Assembly (NCBI RefSeq): GCF_002727065.1 | Contig: NZ_PDVP01000001.1 | Coordinates: 496,001 to 560,000, forward strand | Direction of reading: 5' to 3' | Source: Zhengella mangrovi | GTDB taxonomy: Bacteria > Pseudomonadota > Alphaproteobacteria > Rhizobiales > Rhizobiaceae | Length of the DNA stretch: 64,000 bases | Shown here: positions 38,122-46,319 of the stretch, piece after piece | Numbering within the stretch: the stretch's first letter is position 1 | How the letters are laid out: each line of letters starts with the position of its first letter | Translations under genes and position numbers: made by a program | The notes under the pieces: generated by a model | Seen by the model: the letters and a program-made list of their open reading frames with translations, nothing else | Told to the model about the DNA's origin: nothing | Databases searched by the model: none

Positions 38122-38150
38122 TTGACATAATGGTATAATGACATACCATT
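38122..38150. promoter_or_regulatory. GntR-type operator with overlapping promoter
   Basis: A perfect inverted repeat AATGGTAT-N6-ATACCATT (38129-38150) lies in the 75-base gap between the divergent tautomerase fusion and GntR genes. A TTGACA hexamer (38122-38127) sits just left of it, so occupancy would block transcription toward the GntR gene. Spacing and arms fit operators of the GntR/HutC type. Confidence 0.65.
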
Positions 38151-38174
38151 AGATTTAATCCAGAGGGAGATGGC

Positions 38175-39065
38175 ATGGACATTCCCGGTACCGAGAACGG
38201 GCAGAGGAAGGAGCGCGCGGACAACGCGCCGGCCCGCCTTGATCCCCATGCCCGTGTGCCGCTCTACCACCAGATCTTCCTGACCCTCAGAAGCCGCATC
38301 TACAGCGGGGCGCTTGCTCCCGGCGAGCGCGTGCCGGGCGAGCAGGACCTCTGCGGTGAATTCGCCGTCTCCCGCATCACCGCCAAGCGGGCGCTGAACG
38401 AACTGGCCGATGCCGGGCTGGTCGTGCGCGAGCGCGGTCGCGGCACCCGTGTCGTCCAACGGCCGCCGACACCGGCGGTGACGGCCTCCATCGAGGGCTG
38501 GCTCGAGAACATCTCGCTGATGGGCCTGTCGACGGAAGCCCGCGTGCTGGATTTCGCCTATGTTCCGGCGAACGGCGAAATCGCTGCTGCGCTGGACATG
38601 GACGCCGGCGACATGGTTCAGCGGGCCGAGCGCGTCCGCATCCTCGACGGCGAGCCGATGTCTTATCTCCTCACCTATGTGCCGGCGGATGTCGGGCGCC
38701 ATTTCGAGCGGGAGGACCTGGAGACGACGCCGCTTCTGCACCTGCTGGAGCGCGCCGGCTTCGATGCCGCCTCCGCCCGCCAGACGATTTCGGCCGCGCT
38801 CGCCGACGACTATGTCGCCAGCACGCTGAACATCAATCCGGGCGCCCCGCTGATCGACGTGCGGCGCATCGTCCGCGATTCCGCGGGGCGGGCCGTGGAG
38901 TACATCCGCGTGCTCTACCGCCCCGATCTCTACCGCTATGAAATGTCGATGCGGCGCGTGCGCGAAAAGGACGGCGCGCGCTGGACGACCACGCTTTCGT
39001 CTCCGGCCCCCAACGGAGCGCATGAAAAACGGGAACACTCGGGGAAACGGCAGAACAACGGTTAG
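38175..39065 (+). CDS. GntR-family transcriptional regulator with UTRA domain
   Basis: A 296-residue HutC-subfamily regulator. The N-terminal winged helix (RVPLYHQIFLTLRSRIYSG, then EQDLCGEFAVSRITAKRALN) is followed by a UTRA ligand-binding domain with LEDISLMGLS-like and YLLTYVPADVGRHFE segments and a C-terminal EYIRVLYRPDLYRYE. It is the first gene of cluster A, 13 bases upstream of the binding-protein ATG, so it probably controls the cluster in response to the transported compound or a product. The ATG follows GAGGGAGATGGC. Confidence 0.9.
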   Translation: MDIPGTENGQRKERADNAPARLDPHARVPLYHQIFLTLRSRIYSGALAPGERVPGEQDLCGEFAVSRITAKRALNELADAGLVVRERGRGTRVVQRPPTPAVTASIEGWLENISLMGLSTEARVLDFAYVPANGEIAAALDMDAGDMVQRAERVRILDGEPMSYLLTYVPADVGRHFEREDLETTPLLHLLERAGFDAASARQTISAALADDYVASTLNINPGAPLIDVRRIVRDSAGRAVEYIRVLYRPDLYRYEMSMRRVREKDGARWTTTLSSPAPNGAHEKREHSGKRQNNG

Positions 39066-39078
39066 ACAGGAGGTTCAG

Positions 39079-40311
39079 ATGACCGGACAGTCAATGAAGA
39101 AAGGCGTGGATCGCCGCCAGTTCCTGGCCACGGGCGCCGCGGTGCTGGGCGCAAGCGTGACAGGATTTCCGGCCGTGCTCCGTGCGCAGGAGCAAACGGT
39201 CAAGATCGGGTTGATCCACCCGGTGACAGGTTTCATCGCGTTTTCGGGCACGCAGTGCCGCGAGGGCGCGCTGATGGCGATCGCCGACATCAATGCTGCC
39301 GGCGGCATCAAGTCGCTCGGCGGGGCCAAGCTGGAAGCGGTGCTGGCAGACAGCCAGGGCAAGCCGGAGATCGGCGCGGCGGAAGTGACCAAGATGGTCG
39401 AGGGCGGCATCCACGGCATCGTTGCCGGCTACGCCTCGTCCATCTCGCTGGCGACCTCGCAGGAGGCGGCAAAGACGAACACGCCGCACGTCGTCGATGT
39501 CGGCGTGTCCGACCAGATCGTCAACCGCGGCCTGGCCAACACGTTCCGCTTCTCGCCCGGCTACGGCAAGATCGCGGAATTCGCCGTCAGCAACCTCGAC
39601 ACGATCAACAAGGCCGCCGGATCCCCGGCCAAGACCGCGATGATCATTCACGAGGAATCGCTGTTCGGAACGGGTACCGCCGAACTGCTCTCCAAGGCGC
39701 TGCCGGAAAAGGGCATCGAGGTGATCGATGTCATCAAGCACGCCAACCCGACGCGCGATTTCACCAACATCGTGCTGCAGATCAAGTCCAAGAAGCCGGA
39801 CCTGATCATCCCGGCCAACTACTACAATGAATACGTGCTGCTGGCCCGCACCATGCGCCAGCAGAAGGTCGAGGCCAAGGGCATCTACTCGGTCCTCGGT
39901 GGCGCGGCGTCCAGCCCGAAATTCGTCGCCGAGTTCCCCGAGGCGGCCGAGCAGATCATGGACTGCAACCACTGGTACGACCCGACCTCCGACCTGGCGC
40001 TGCAGCGCAAGGCGGCGGCCGAGGCCAAGGGCCTGACCTATACCTACGAGGTCTTCCTGGCCTACAACGCCGTGGCCTTCCTGGCCGATGCCATCGAGCG
40101 GGCAGGATCGACGGACAAGGAAGCCGTCATCGCGGCCATGGGGTCCTCGACCTTCGACAAGCACGGCATGCCCTACGGCCCGACCAAGATGGTCAACGGC
40201 CAGAACGAGGGCGCGCAGCCGGTCAATACGCAGGTCCAGAAGGGGTCGATCGAGGTGATCTATCCGGACAAGTTTGCCTCGGCCAAGCCGATCTTCCCGA
40301 TGGCGCTCTGA
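39079..40311 (+). CDS. ABC transporter substrate-binding protein with Tat-type signal
   Basis: A 410-residue Peripla_BP_6 protein. The N-terminus has DRRQFLATGAAVLGAS, a twin-arginine signal, in contrast to the Sec signal of the other binding protein in this window. The mature part begins TVKIGLIHPVTGFIAFSGTQ; GIVAGYASSISLAT and PANYYNEYVLLARTMRQQK lie in the ligand lobes. A strong ACAGGAGG ribosome site precedes it. It opens the second importer of the window and probably binds the substrate of cluster A. Confidence 0.9.
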   Translation: MTGQSMKKGVDRRQFLATGAAVLGASVTGFPAVLRAQEQTVKIGLIHPVTGFIAFSGTQCREGALMAIADINAAGGIKSLGGAKLEAVLADSQGKPEIGAAEVTKMVEGGIHGIVAGYASSISLATSQEAAKTNTPHVVDVGVSDQIVNRGLANTFRFSPGYGKIAEFAVSNLDTINKAAGSPAKTAMIIHEESLFGTGTAELLSKALPEKGIEVIDVIKHANPTRDFTNIVLQIKSKKPDLIIPANYYNEYVLLARTMRQQKVEAKGIYSVLGGAASSPKFVAEFPEAAEQIMDCNHWYDPTSDLALQRKAAAEAKGLTYTYEVFLAYNAVAFLADAIERAGSTDKEAVIAAMGSSTFDKHGMPYGPTKMVNGQNEGAQPVNTQVQKGSIEVIYPDKFASAKPIFPMAL

Positions 40312-40329
40312 CGCCAGCCGGAACATCCG

Positions 40330-40355
40330 GGCCGGACGGTTCATGCCGTCCGGCC
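40330..40355 (+). other. GC-rich stem-loop after the second binding-protein gene
   Basis: Perfect 10-base arms (40330-40339 and 40346-40355) with a 6-base loop lie in the 73-base gap before the permease gene. The position matches the stem-loop at 3871-3897 after the other binding-protein gene. No T-run follows. Confidence 0.55.
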
Positions 40356-40384
40356 TCCTTCCGTCACATCCGCTGGACACGGCC

Positions 40385-41257
40385 ATGCCCGATCTTGCCA
40401 TCATCATTCCGTCGGTTCTCAACGGGATCACGACCGGCTCGCTCTACGCGCTGATCGCGCTGGGCCTGACGCTGATCTACGGCGTGCTGCACATCATCAA
40501 CTTCGCACACGGCGCGCTGCTGATGGTCGGGCTCTACGCCGTCTGGTTCCTGAACGTGCAACTGGGCATCGACCCCTACTGGGCGCTGCTGATCGTGCCT
40601 CCGGCCATGTTCGCGCTCGGCTACGCCCTGCAGCGCGGCATCATCGGCAAGGCGTCCCACGGCCGCGACGAGAACATCCTCCTTGTCACGCTCGGCCTGT
40701 CGATCGTCATCGAGAACCTCGCGCTCTACGTCTTCCGTTCCGACACGCGGATCGTCGACACACCCTATTCCTTCGAAACGGTCGAGTTCCTCGGGGCCTT
40801 CCTGCCGCTGCCCAAGGTCATCGCCTTCTTCGGTGCGCTCGTCACCGCCACCGTGCTGTGGCTTCTCATGGCGCGCACCGATCTCGGCCGGGCCATCCGC
40901 GCGCTGGCCAAGGAGCGCAAGGGCGCCGAGCTCGTCGGCATCAATACCGAGCATGTCTACGCCATGAGCTTCGGCCTCGGCATCGCCTGTCTCGGCGTCG
41001 CCGCCTGCCTGCTCCTGCCGAGTTATTACGTGACGCCGCAGGTCGGCCACGGCTTCGTGCTGATCGCCTTCACCATTGTTGTCCTCGGCGGCATGGGCTC
41101 CTTCGTCGGGGCATTGATCGGCGGGCTGATCATCGGCGTCGTCGAGGCGATGGGCGGCCTGTTCCTCGGCGAGAGCCTCGGCCAGATCGGCATCTTCGTC
41201 ATCTTCATCCTGGTGCTGATGTTCAGGCCGCAGGGCCTGCTCGGCCACAAGGTGTGA
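40385..41257 (+). CDS. ABC transporter permease, LivH type (cluster A)
   Basis: A 290-residue multi-pass permease. ALIALGLTLIYGVLHIINFA with FAHGALLMVG is the LivH signature; the C-terminal half has IVVLGGMGSFVGALIGGLI, the conserved cytoplasmic-loop region. The start at 40385 gives the family-typical N-terminus. The LivM-type gene follows 5 bases after its stop. Confidence 0.9.
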   Translation: MPDLAIIIPSVLNGITTGSLYALIALGLTLIYGVLHIINFAHGALLMVGLYAVWFLNVQLGIDPYWALLIVPPAMFALGYALQRGIIGKASHGRDENILLVTLGLSIVIENLALYVFRSDTRIVDTPYSFETVEFLGAFLPLPKVIAFFGALVTATVLWLLMARTDLGRAIRALAKERKGAELVGINTEHVYAMSFGLGIACLGVAACLLLPSYYVTPQVGHGFVLIAFTIVVLGGMGSFVGALIGGLIIGVVEAMGGLFLGESLGQIGIFVIFILVLMFRPQGLLGHKV

Positions 41258-41262
41258 TCCCG

Positions 41263-42237
41263 ATGCGCCAGCTTCTCGTCCTTCTCGCCGTCTTTTCCGC
41301 CATCGCGGTCCTGCCCGCGGTCATCACCTCCGAGTTCAGCCTGAACATCGTCATCATGATGCTCTATGCCGCGCTGCTCGGGCAGGCCTGGAACATCCTC
41401 GGCGGCTACGGCGGCCAGTTCTCCTTCGGGCACGCCGCCTATTTCGGCACCGGCGCCTACGCCGTCGCCGTGCTCCAGGTGCAACTCGGCATCAACCCGT
41501 GGATCGGAATGGTCGCCGGCGCCTTGCTGGCCATGGCGGTGGCGGCCTTCATCGGCTTCGCCACCTTCCGCACCGGCCTGCGTGGCTCCTATTTCGCACT
41601 GGTCACGCTCGCCTTCGCGGAAGTGCTGCGCATCCTGTCGAACTCGGTCGATTTCACCGGCGCCGGCGTCGGCATCCTGATCCCGCTCGCGCCCGGACCG
41701 GGGAACCTGCAGTTTGAAACCAAGACCGGATTCTTCTTCCTGATCTGGAGCTTCACGCTGGCTGCCTTCCTGGCCGTCTGGTGGATCGGTCATTCCCGCT
41801 TCGGCGCCTCGCTCGCCGCCGTGCGCGACAACGAGGAAGCGGCGCGCGCGCTGGGCGTCAATGCCTTCCGCGTCAAGATGGGCGCGATCATCCTGTCCGG
41901 CCTGTTCGGCGGCTTGGCCGGCGTCTTCTACGCGCAGTATTTCCTCTACCTCGATCCCTACATCGCCTATGGCCCCGCCATCTCTGTCGAAAGCCTGCTG
42001 GTCCCGATCATCGGCGGCATGGGAACCCTGTTCGGCCCGCTGCTTGGCGCCGTGGCCCTGCACACGGTTTCCGAGCTGACGCGCGAACTGATCGGCGACG
42101 TGCCGGGCATCAGCCTGGCCATCTACGGCGCCCTGCTGGTCGGCATGGTGCTGTTCCTGCCGCGCGGCCTGGCCGGGATCGCCGCACGCTTCACCCGCCG
42201 CAACAAGCCGGCCGGCACGGAGACGCGCCATGCTTGA
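41263..42237 (+). CDS. ABC transporter permease, LivM type (cluster A)
   Basis: A 324-residue membrane permease. LLGQAWNILGGYGGQFSFGH at the N-terminus and LLVPIIGGMGTLFGPLLGA near the C-terminus place it with LivM; LAAVRDNEEAARALGVN is the ATPase-contact loop. The last eight bases overlap the next gene (ATPase), consistent with coupled translation. Confidence 0.9.
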   Translation: MRQLLVLLAVFSAIAVLPAVITSEFSLNIVIMMLYAALLGQAWNILGGYGGQFSFGHAAYFGTGAYAVAVLQVQLGINPWIGMVAGALLAMAVAAFIGFATFRTGLRGSYFALVTLAFAEVLRILSNSVDFTGAGVGILIPLAPGPGNLQFETKTGFFFLIWSFTLAAFLAVWWIGHSRFGASLAAVRDNEEAARALGVNAFRVKMGAIILSGLFGGLAGVFYAQYFLYLDPYIAYGPAISVESLLVPIIGGMGTLFGPLLGAVALHTVSELTRELIGDVPGISLAIYGALLVGMVLFLPRGLAGIAARFTRRNKPAGTETRHA

Positions 42238-42976
42238 GGTGAAGGACGTCTGCAAGGCATTCGGCGGGCTCCAGGCCTCCAATCACGTGTCACTGACCGT
42301 GCCGGAAGGGCGCATCACCTCGCTGATCGGGCCGAACGGTTCCGGCAAGACGACGCTGTTTGCCCAGATCACCGGCTTCCTGAAACCGGATACCGGGCGC
42401 ATCGCCTTTCTCGGGCGGGACGTGACAGGCGTCGCGCCGGAGACCATCGCCCGGGCCGGCATGGTGCGGACCTTCCAGATCGTGCAGCCCTTTGCCGGCC
42501 AGACCGTACGCGAGAACATCGCAGTCGGCGCGCACCTGCACCGCGCCTCGCGCAGCGCCGCGCTGGCCCACGCGGAGGCGGTGGCGGACCGCGTCGGGCT
42601 CGGCGACCGGCTCGACATGGACGCCGGCTCCCTGACCGTGGCCGGGCGCAAGCGCCTCGAAGTGGCCCGAGCCCTTGCGACCGACCCGAAGCTGATCCTG
42701 TTCGACGAGGTGCTGGCCGGTCTCAACCCCTCCGAGATCCGCGACGTCATTCCGGTCATCCGCGCCATCCGCGATTCCGGCATCACGATTTTCATGATCG
42801 AGCATGTCATGCAGGCGGTGATGAGCCTGTCGGAACACACCTGGGTGTTGAACCAGGGCGAGATCATCGCCGAGGGCGCCCCGGCCGACGTCGTGAAGGA
42901 TCCGAACGTGATCGAGGCCTACCTCGGCAAGGGCATGGCAAGGCGCATGGCCGAAAGGCAGGTGTCGCATGCTTGA
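42230..42976 (+). CDS. ABC transporter ATP-binding protein, LivG type (cluster A)
   Basis: A 248-residue ATPase. Walker A is GPNGSGKTT near residue 34; the segment VRTFQIVQPFAGQTVRENI is typical of LivG. The signature is degenerate (LTVAGRKRLEVARAL instead of LSxGQ), as in other LivG proteins. Walker B is LILFDEVLAGL, where the usual DEP is DEV. It overlaps LivM and the next ATPase gene by eight bases each. Confidence 0.9.
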   Translation: MLEVKDVCKAFGGLQASNHVSLTVPEGRITSLIGPNGSGKTTLFAQITGFLKPDTGRIAFLGRDVTGVAPETIARAGMVRTFQIVQPFAGQTVRENIAVGAHLHRASRSAALAHAEAVADRVGLGDRLDMDAGSLTVAGRKRLEVARALATDPKLILFDEVLAGLNPSEIRDVIPVIRAIRDSGITIFMIEHVMQAVMSLSEHTWVLNQGEIIAEGAPADVVKDPNVIEAYLGKGMARRMAERQVSHA

Positions 42977-43673
42977 CGTCAGGAACCTGCATGCCGGCTA
43001 CGGCGCGGTGGAAGTGCTGCGCGGCATCGATCTGGACATCGCGAAGGGCGAGATCGTTGCCCTGCTCGGGTCGAACGGTGTCGGCAAGACGACGTTTGCC
43101 GGCGTCCTGTCCGGCCTCGTGCCGGCCTGGTCGGGCACCACCCGCTTCAACGAAGAAGACATCACCCGTCTCGGTGCCGGCCGGATTGTCGACCGCGGCC
43201 TGATTCACGTTCCGGAAGGCCGTCACATCTTCCCGAACCTGACTGTGCGCGAGAACCTTGAACTGGGCGCCTATCGCCGCGGACGAGGCAATCGGGCGCG
43301 CAACATCGACCATGTCGCCGGCGTGTTTCCGCGCCTGAAGGAGCGCTTCGGCCAGAAGGCCGGAACCCTTTCCGGCGGTGAGCAGCAGATGCTGGCCATC
43401 GGCCGCGGCATGATGGCCGAGCCGGACCTGCTGATCCTCGACGAACCTTCCATCGGCCTGTCGCCTCTGCTGGTGGAGGAAATGTTCGACCTGATCGGAA
43501 AGCTCAAGGCGGAAGGACTGACGATCCTCCTGGTGGAACAGAACGTGCTGCAGTCGCTGGAGATCGCGGACCGGGCCTTCGTGATGGAAAACGGCCAGAT
43601 CCGCCTGTCGGGAAAACCGTCCGAGCTGATGGATGACCCGGACCTGCAGCGCGCCTACCTGGGGCTGGCATGA
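42969..43673 (+). CDS. ABC transporter ATP-binding protein, LivF type (cluster A)
   Basis: A 234-residue ATPase with Walker A GSNGVGKTT, FVPEG-type HVPEGRHIFPNLTVRENLE, a canonical LSGGEQQMLAIGRGM signature and Walker B LILDEPSIGL. It pairs with the preceding LivG-like ATPase. Eight bases of overlap with it and four bases with the hydratase gene make the operon continuous. Confidence 0.9.
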   Translation: MLDVRNLHAGYGAVEVLRGIDLDIAKGEIVALLGSNGVGKTTFAGVLSGLVPAWSGTTRFNEEDITRLGAGRIVDRGLIHVPEGRHIFPNLTVRENLELGAYRRGRGNRARNIDHVAGVFPRLKERFGQKAGTLSGGEQQMLAIGRGMMAEPDLLILDEPSIGLSPLLVEEMFDLIGKLKAEGLTILLVEQNVLQSLEIADRAFVMENGQIRLSGKPSELMDDPDLQRAYLGLA

Positions 43674-44947
43674 TGGCAACGACACTAGCACAGAAGATCA
43701 TCGCACGCGCCGCCGGCCGCGAAACCGTCAAGCCGGGCGAGGTGGTGACGGCCGCCGTCGACCTGGCCATGATCCATGATTCCGGCGGGCCGCGCCGCGT
43801 CGAGCCGATCCTGAAAGACCTCGGCGCCGGGCTGTTCGACCGCGACAAGGTGGTGCTGATCTCCGATCACTACGTGCCGGGCGATACCGACGAGGGTGCC
43901 CGCATCCTGGCGCTGACCCGGCAATGGGCGAAGGATCGCGGCGTCGCCTTCCATGACGGACAGGGCATCTGCCACGTCGTGCTGCCGGAGAAGGGCCACC
44001 TGAAGCCGGGCATGTTCGTCGTCGGCGGCGACAGTCATTCGCCGACCGGCGGGGCCTTCGGTGCCTACATGTTCGGCGTCGGCGCCACCGAGATGGCGGG
44101 CGTTCTGGCCACCGGCGAAATCTGGATCCGCGTCCCCGGGACGATCCTGCTGGAATGGACCGGGCGGCTCGGCGCCGGCGTGACGGCCAAGGATATGATG
44201 CTGGCCACCTGCGCCCGCCTCGGCATGGATGGCGGCCAGTACCAGGCGGTCGAGTATGCCGGCGAAGCGGTACGCGCACTCTCCATGCAGGAACGCATGA
44301 CGCTCTCCAACATGGCCGCGGAACTGGGCGCGCAGGCCGGGCTGATCGCGCCCGATGAAACCACCGCGCAGTGGCTGGCGGGCGTCGGCGGCGATGCCGG
44401 CGACTGGCGCGGGCTTGTCACCGACCGGGACGCACCGCTGTTGGCGCAGCACGTGTTCGATGCGTCCGCGTTGCAGCCGCAGGCCGCCGCGCCGCATTCG
44501 CCGGCCAATGCCGCGCCCGTGGGCGATGCGGGACGGGTTGCCGTGGACGTGGCCTACATCGGTGCCTGTACCGGCGCCAAGCATGAGGATCTCCGCGCGG
44601 CGGCCGCCATCCTGAAGGGCCGGACGGCGGCGCCCGGCGTCGAACTGCTGGTCGCGCCCGCCTCGAAAACCGACCAGGACCGGGCGGAAGCGGAGGGGAT
44701 CATGGCGGTGCTGGAAGCGGCCGGCGCCCGCGTTCTGCCGAATGCCTGCGGCATCTGCGCCGGCTACGGCGCCCACCGCCTAGGCGAGGATGTCACCTGC
44801 ATCTCGTCGACGGCCCGCAATTTCAAGGGCCGCATGGGCGCTGCCTCGTCGAAGGTATGGCTGGCCTCGCCCTACACGGTGGCGGCATCCGCCGTCGCCG
44901 GCCACCTCGCCGACCCGCGTGACATGCTGGCGGAGACAGGCGCATGA
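43670..44947 (+). CDS. Aconitase/3-isopropylmalate dehydratase-like hydratase, large subunit
   Basis: A 425-residue member of the aconitase superfamily with the LeuC-type large-subunit architecture. The [4Fe-4S] ligands are C300 (GACTGAKHEDL), C360 and C363 (ACGIC). VVGGDSHSPTGGAFGAYMFG with GVGATEMAGVLATG holds the family substrate-binding residues. It is 40 residues shorter than E. coli LeuC. The lyase two genes downstream suggests a substituted malate or isocitrate as product, as in the dimethylmaleate hydratase DmdA/DmdB pair. It may still be a citraconate- or homoaconitate-type enzyme. The stop overlaps the small subunit gene by four bases. Confidence 0.85.
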   Translation: MMATTLAQKIIARAAGRETVKPGEVVTAAVDLAMIHDSGGPRRVEPILKDLGAGLFDRDKVVLISDHYVPGDTDEGARILALTRQWAKDRGVAFHDGQGICHVVLPEKGHLKPGMFVVGGDSHSPTGGAFGAYMFGVGATEMAGVLATGEIWIRVPGTILLEWTGRLGAGVTAKDMMLATCARLGMDGGQYQAVEYAGEAVRALSMQERMTLSNMAAELGAQAGLIAPDETTAQWLAGVGGDAGDWRGLVTDRDAPLLAQHVFDASALQPQAAAPHSPANAAPVGDAGRVAVDVAYIGACTGAKHEDLRAAAAILKGRTAAPGVELLVAPASKTDQDRAEAEGIMAVLEAAGARVLPNACGICAGYGAHRLGEDVTCISSTARNFKGRMGAASSKVWLASPYTVAASAVAGHLADPRDMLAETGA

Positions 44948-45447
44948 CCGGTCGTGTCTTTCTGTTTGGCGACGATATCGACACCGACCAGCTGGCGCCG
45001 GGGCAATACATGAGCGGCGGCATCGAGGCGCTGGCCGCCCATTGCCTGGAAGGCGCGCGTGCCGATTTCCCGGTCTCCGTGAAACCCGGCGACGTGGTCG
45101 TGGCCGGCCGCAACTTCGGCATGGGCTCCTCGCGCGAGCAGGCGGCGGAAGCGCTGAAACACTTGGGCGTCGCTGGCGTCGTGGCGGTCTCTTTCGCCGG
45201 TATCTTCTACCGCAATGCCATCAACCTCGGCCTGCCGGTGATGACGGCGCCCGATCTCGCCGGGATCGAGGATGGCGAGGCCGCCACCCTTGACGTGGAC
45301 GCCGGTGTTCTGCGCCTGCCCGACCGTGCGCGGGCAGTTCCGCTCGATCCGCTGCCGGACAATCTCAAGACCCTGCTCGCCGATGGCGGGCTGGTGCCGC
45401 ACCTCAAGAAGCGCTTTGCGGCCGAGAAGGAGGACAATCGGTCATGA
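44944..45447 (+). CDS. Aconitase/3-isopropylmalate dehydratase-like hydratase, small subunit
   Basis: A 167-residue LeuD-type swivel domain. FGDDIDTDQLAPGQYMSGG is the N-terminal DTD motif with the substrate loop; VVAGRNFGMGSSREQAAEAL is the active-site segment with the serine and arginine. The middle residue of the usual NFGCGSSRE motif is Met instead of Cys. Together with the large subunit it forms a heterodimeric hydro-lyase. A four-base overlap links it to the lyase gene. Confidence 0.88.
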   Translation: MTGRVFLFGDDIDTDQLAPGQYMSGGIEALAAHCLEGARADFPVSVKPGDVVVAGRNFGMGSSREQAAEALKHLGVAGVVAVSFAGIFYRNAINLGLPVMTAPDLAGIEDGEAATLDVDAGVLRLPDRARAVPLDPLPDNLKTLLADGGLVPHLKKRFAAEKEDNRS

Positions 45448-46319
45448 CCATGAGCCTGCGACAACGGCTTGCCGAAAGCCGGATCCTGCTGGCCCCGGGC
45501 GTCTATGACGCGCTGACCGGGCTGATTGCCGAACAGGCCGGCGCGGAAGCCATTTACCTGTCGGGTGCATCCATTGCCTACACCCGCTTCGGGCGCCCGG
45601 ACATCGGCCTGGTCTCCATGAGCGAGGTCGCCGACACGATCGCCGTCCTGCGCGACCGCGTCGCCCTGCCCATCGTCGTGGATGGCGACAACGGCTTCGG
45701 CAACGCGCTCAACGTCCAGCGCACGGTGCGCGTGTTCGAGCGCATGGGCGCCAATGCCATCCAGCTGGAAGACCAGACGCTGCCAAAGCGCTGCGGCCAC
45801 CTTGACGGCAAGACGCTGGTCAGCGCCTCCGAGATGGCGGGGAAGATCCGCGCCGCCTGCGATGCGCGCAGCAGCGACGAGACGCTGATCATCGGGCGGA
45901 CCGACGCCATTGCCGTGGAAGGCTTCGATGCCGCGCTCGAGCGGGCGGAGCAATACCTGGAGGCCGGCGCCGACATGCTGTTTGTCGAGGCGCCGCAGTC
46001 GCTCGACCAGATCGGCCGCATCGTGGACCGTTTCAGGGATCGCGTGCCGTTGATGGCCAACATGGTGGAAGGCGGCAAGACGCCGGCGCTCGACGCCGGC
46101 GAACTGGAAGCGACCGGCTTATCTTTCGTCATCTTTCCCGGCGGCATCGTGCGCTCCATCGCGGCCACTGCGCGCGACTACTACGCCAACCTGCTGGCCC
46201 ATGGATCGAATGCCGGTTTCCGCAACCGCATGTTCGACTTCGCCGGCCTGAACGACCTGATCGAGACGCCCGCCATGCTGGCGACCGGCAAGCGCTACGA
46301 TGGAGACAAGGGGCAATGA
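45444..46319 (+). CDS. Isocitrate lyase/PEP mutase family lyase, 2,3-dimethylmalate or methylisocitrate lyase-like
   Basis: A 291-residue TIM-barrel enzyme. The catalytic loop is PKRCGHLDGK (C117), with the cysteine characteristic of true lyases. VVDGDNGFGNALNVQRTV and IQLEDQTLPK carry the Mg-binding acids; LIIGRTDAIAVEGFD is the second strand motif. The length and KRCGH fit 2,3-dimethylmalate lyase, 2-methylisocitrate lyase (PrpB) or oxaloacetate decarboxylase-type members. The hydratase pair immediately upstream favours cleavage of a 2-hydroxy-dicarboxylate or tricarboxylate to pyruvate, glyoxylate or a similar product. The stop overlaps HyuB by four bases. Confidence 0.87.
   Translation: MTMSLRQRLAESRILLAPGVYDALTGLIAEQAGAEAIYLSGASIAYTRFGRPDIGLVSMSEVADTIAVLRDRVALPIVVDGDNGFGNALNVQRTVRVFERMGANAIQLEDQTLPKRCGHLDGKTLVSASEMAGKIRAACDARSSDETLIIGRTDAIAVEGFDAALERAEQYLEAGADMLFVEAPQSLDQIGRIVDRFRDRVPLMANMVEGGKTPALDAGELEATGLSFVIFPGGIVRSIAATARDYYANLLAHGSNAGFRNRMFDFAGLNDLIETPAMLATGKRYDGDKGQ

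Noticed and set aside
38134-38139. TATAAT as a -10 box with TTGACA as its -35
   Set aside because: The spacing is only 6 bases, so they cannot form one sigma-70 promoter; TATAAT overlaps the palindrome arm.
37536-39038. 500-codon reading frame on the minus strand including the tautomerase fusion
   Set aside because: The N-terminal 300 codons are antisense to the GntR gene. The ATG at 38099 starts exactly at the tautomerase Pro-1.
43670-45447. leuC-leuD of leucine biosynthesis
   Set aside because: No leuA, leuB or other leucine genes are present, and the pair is embedded in a catabolic operon with a lyase.
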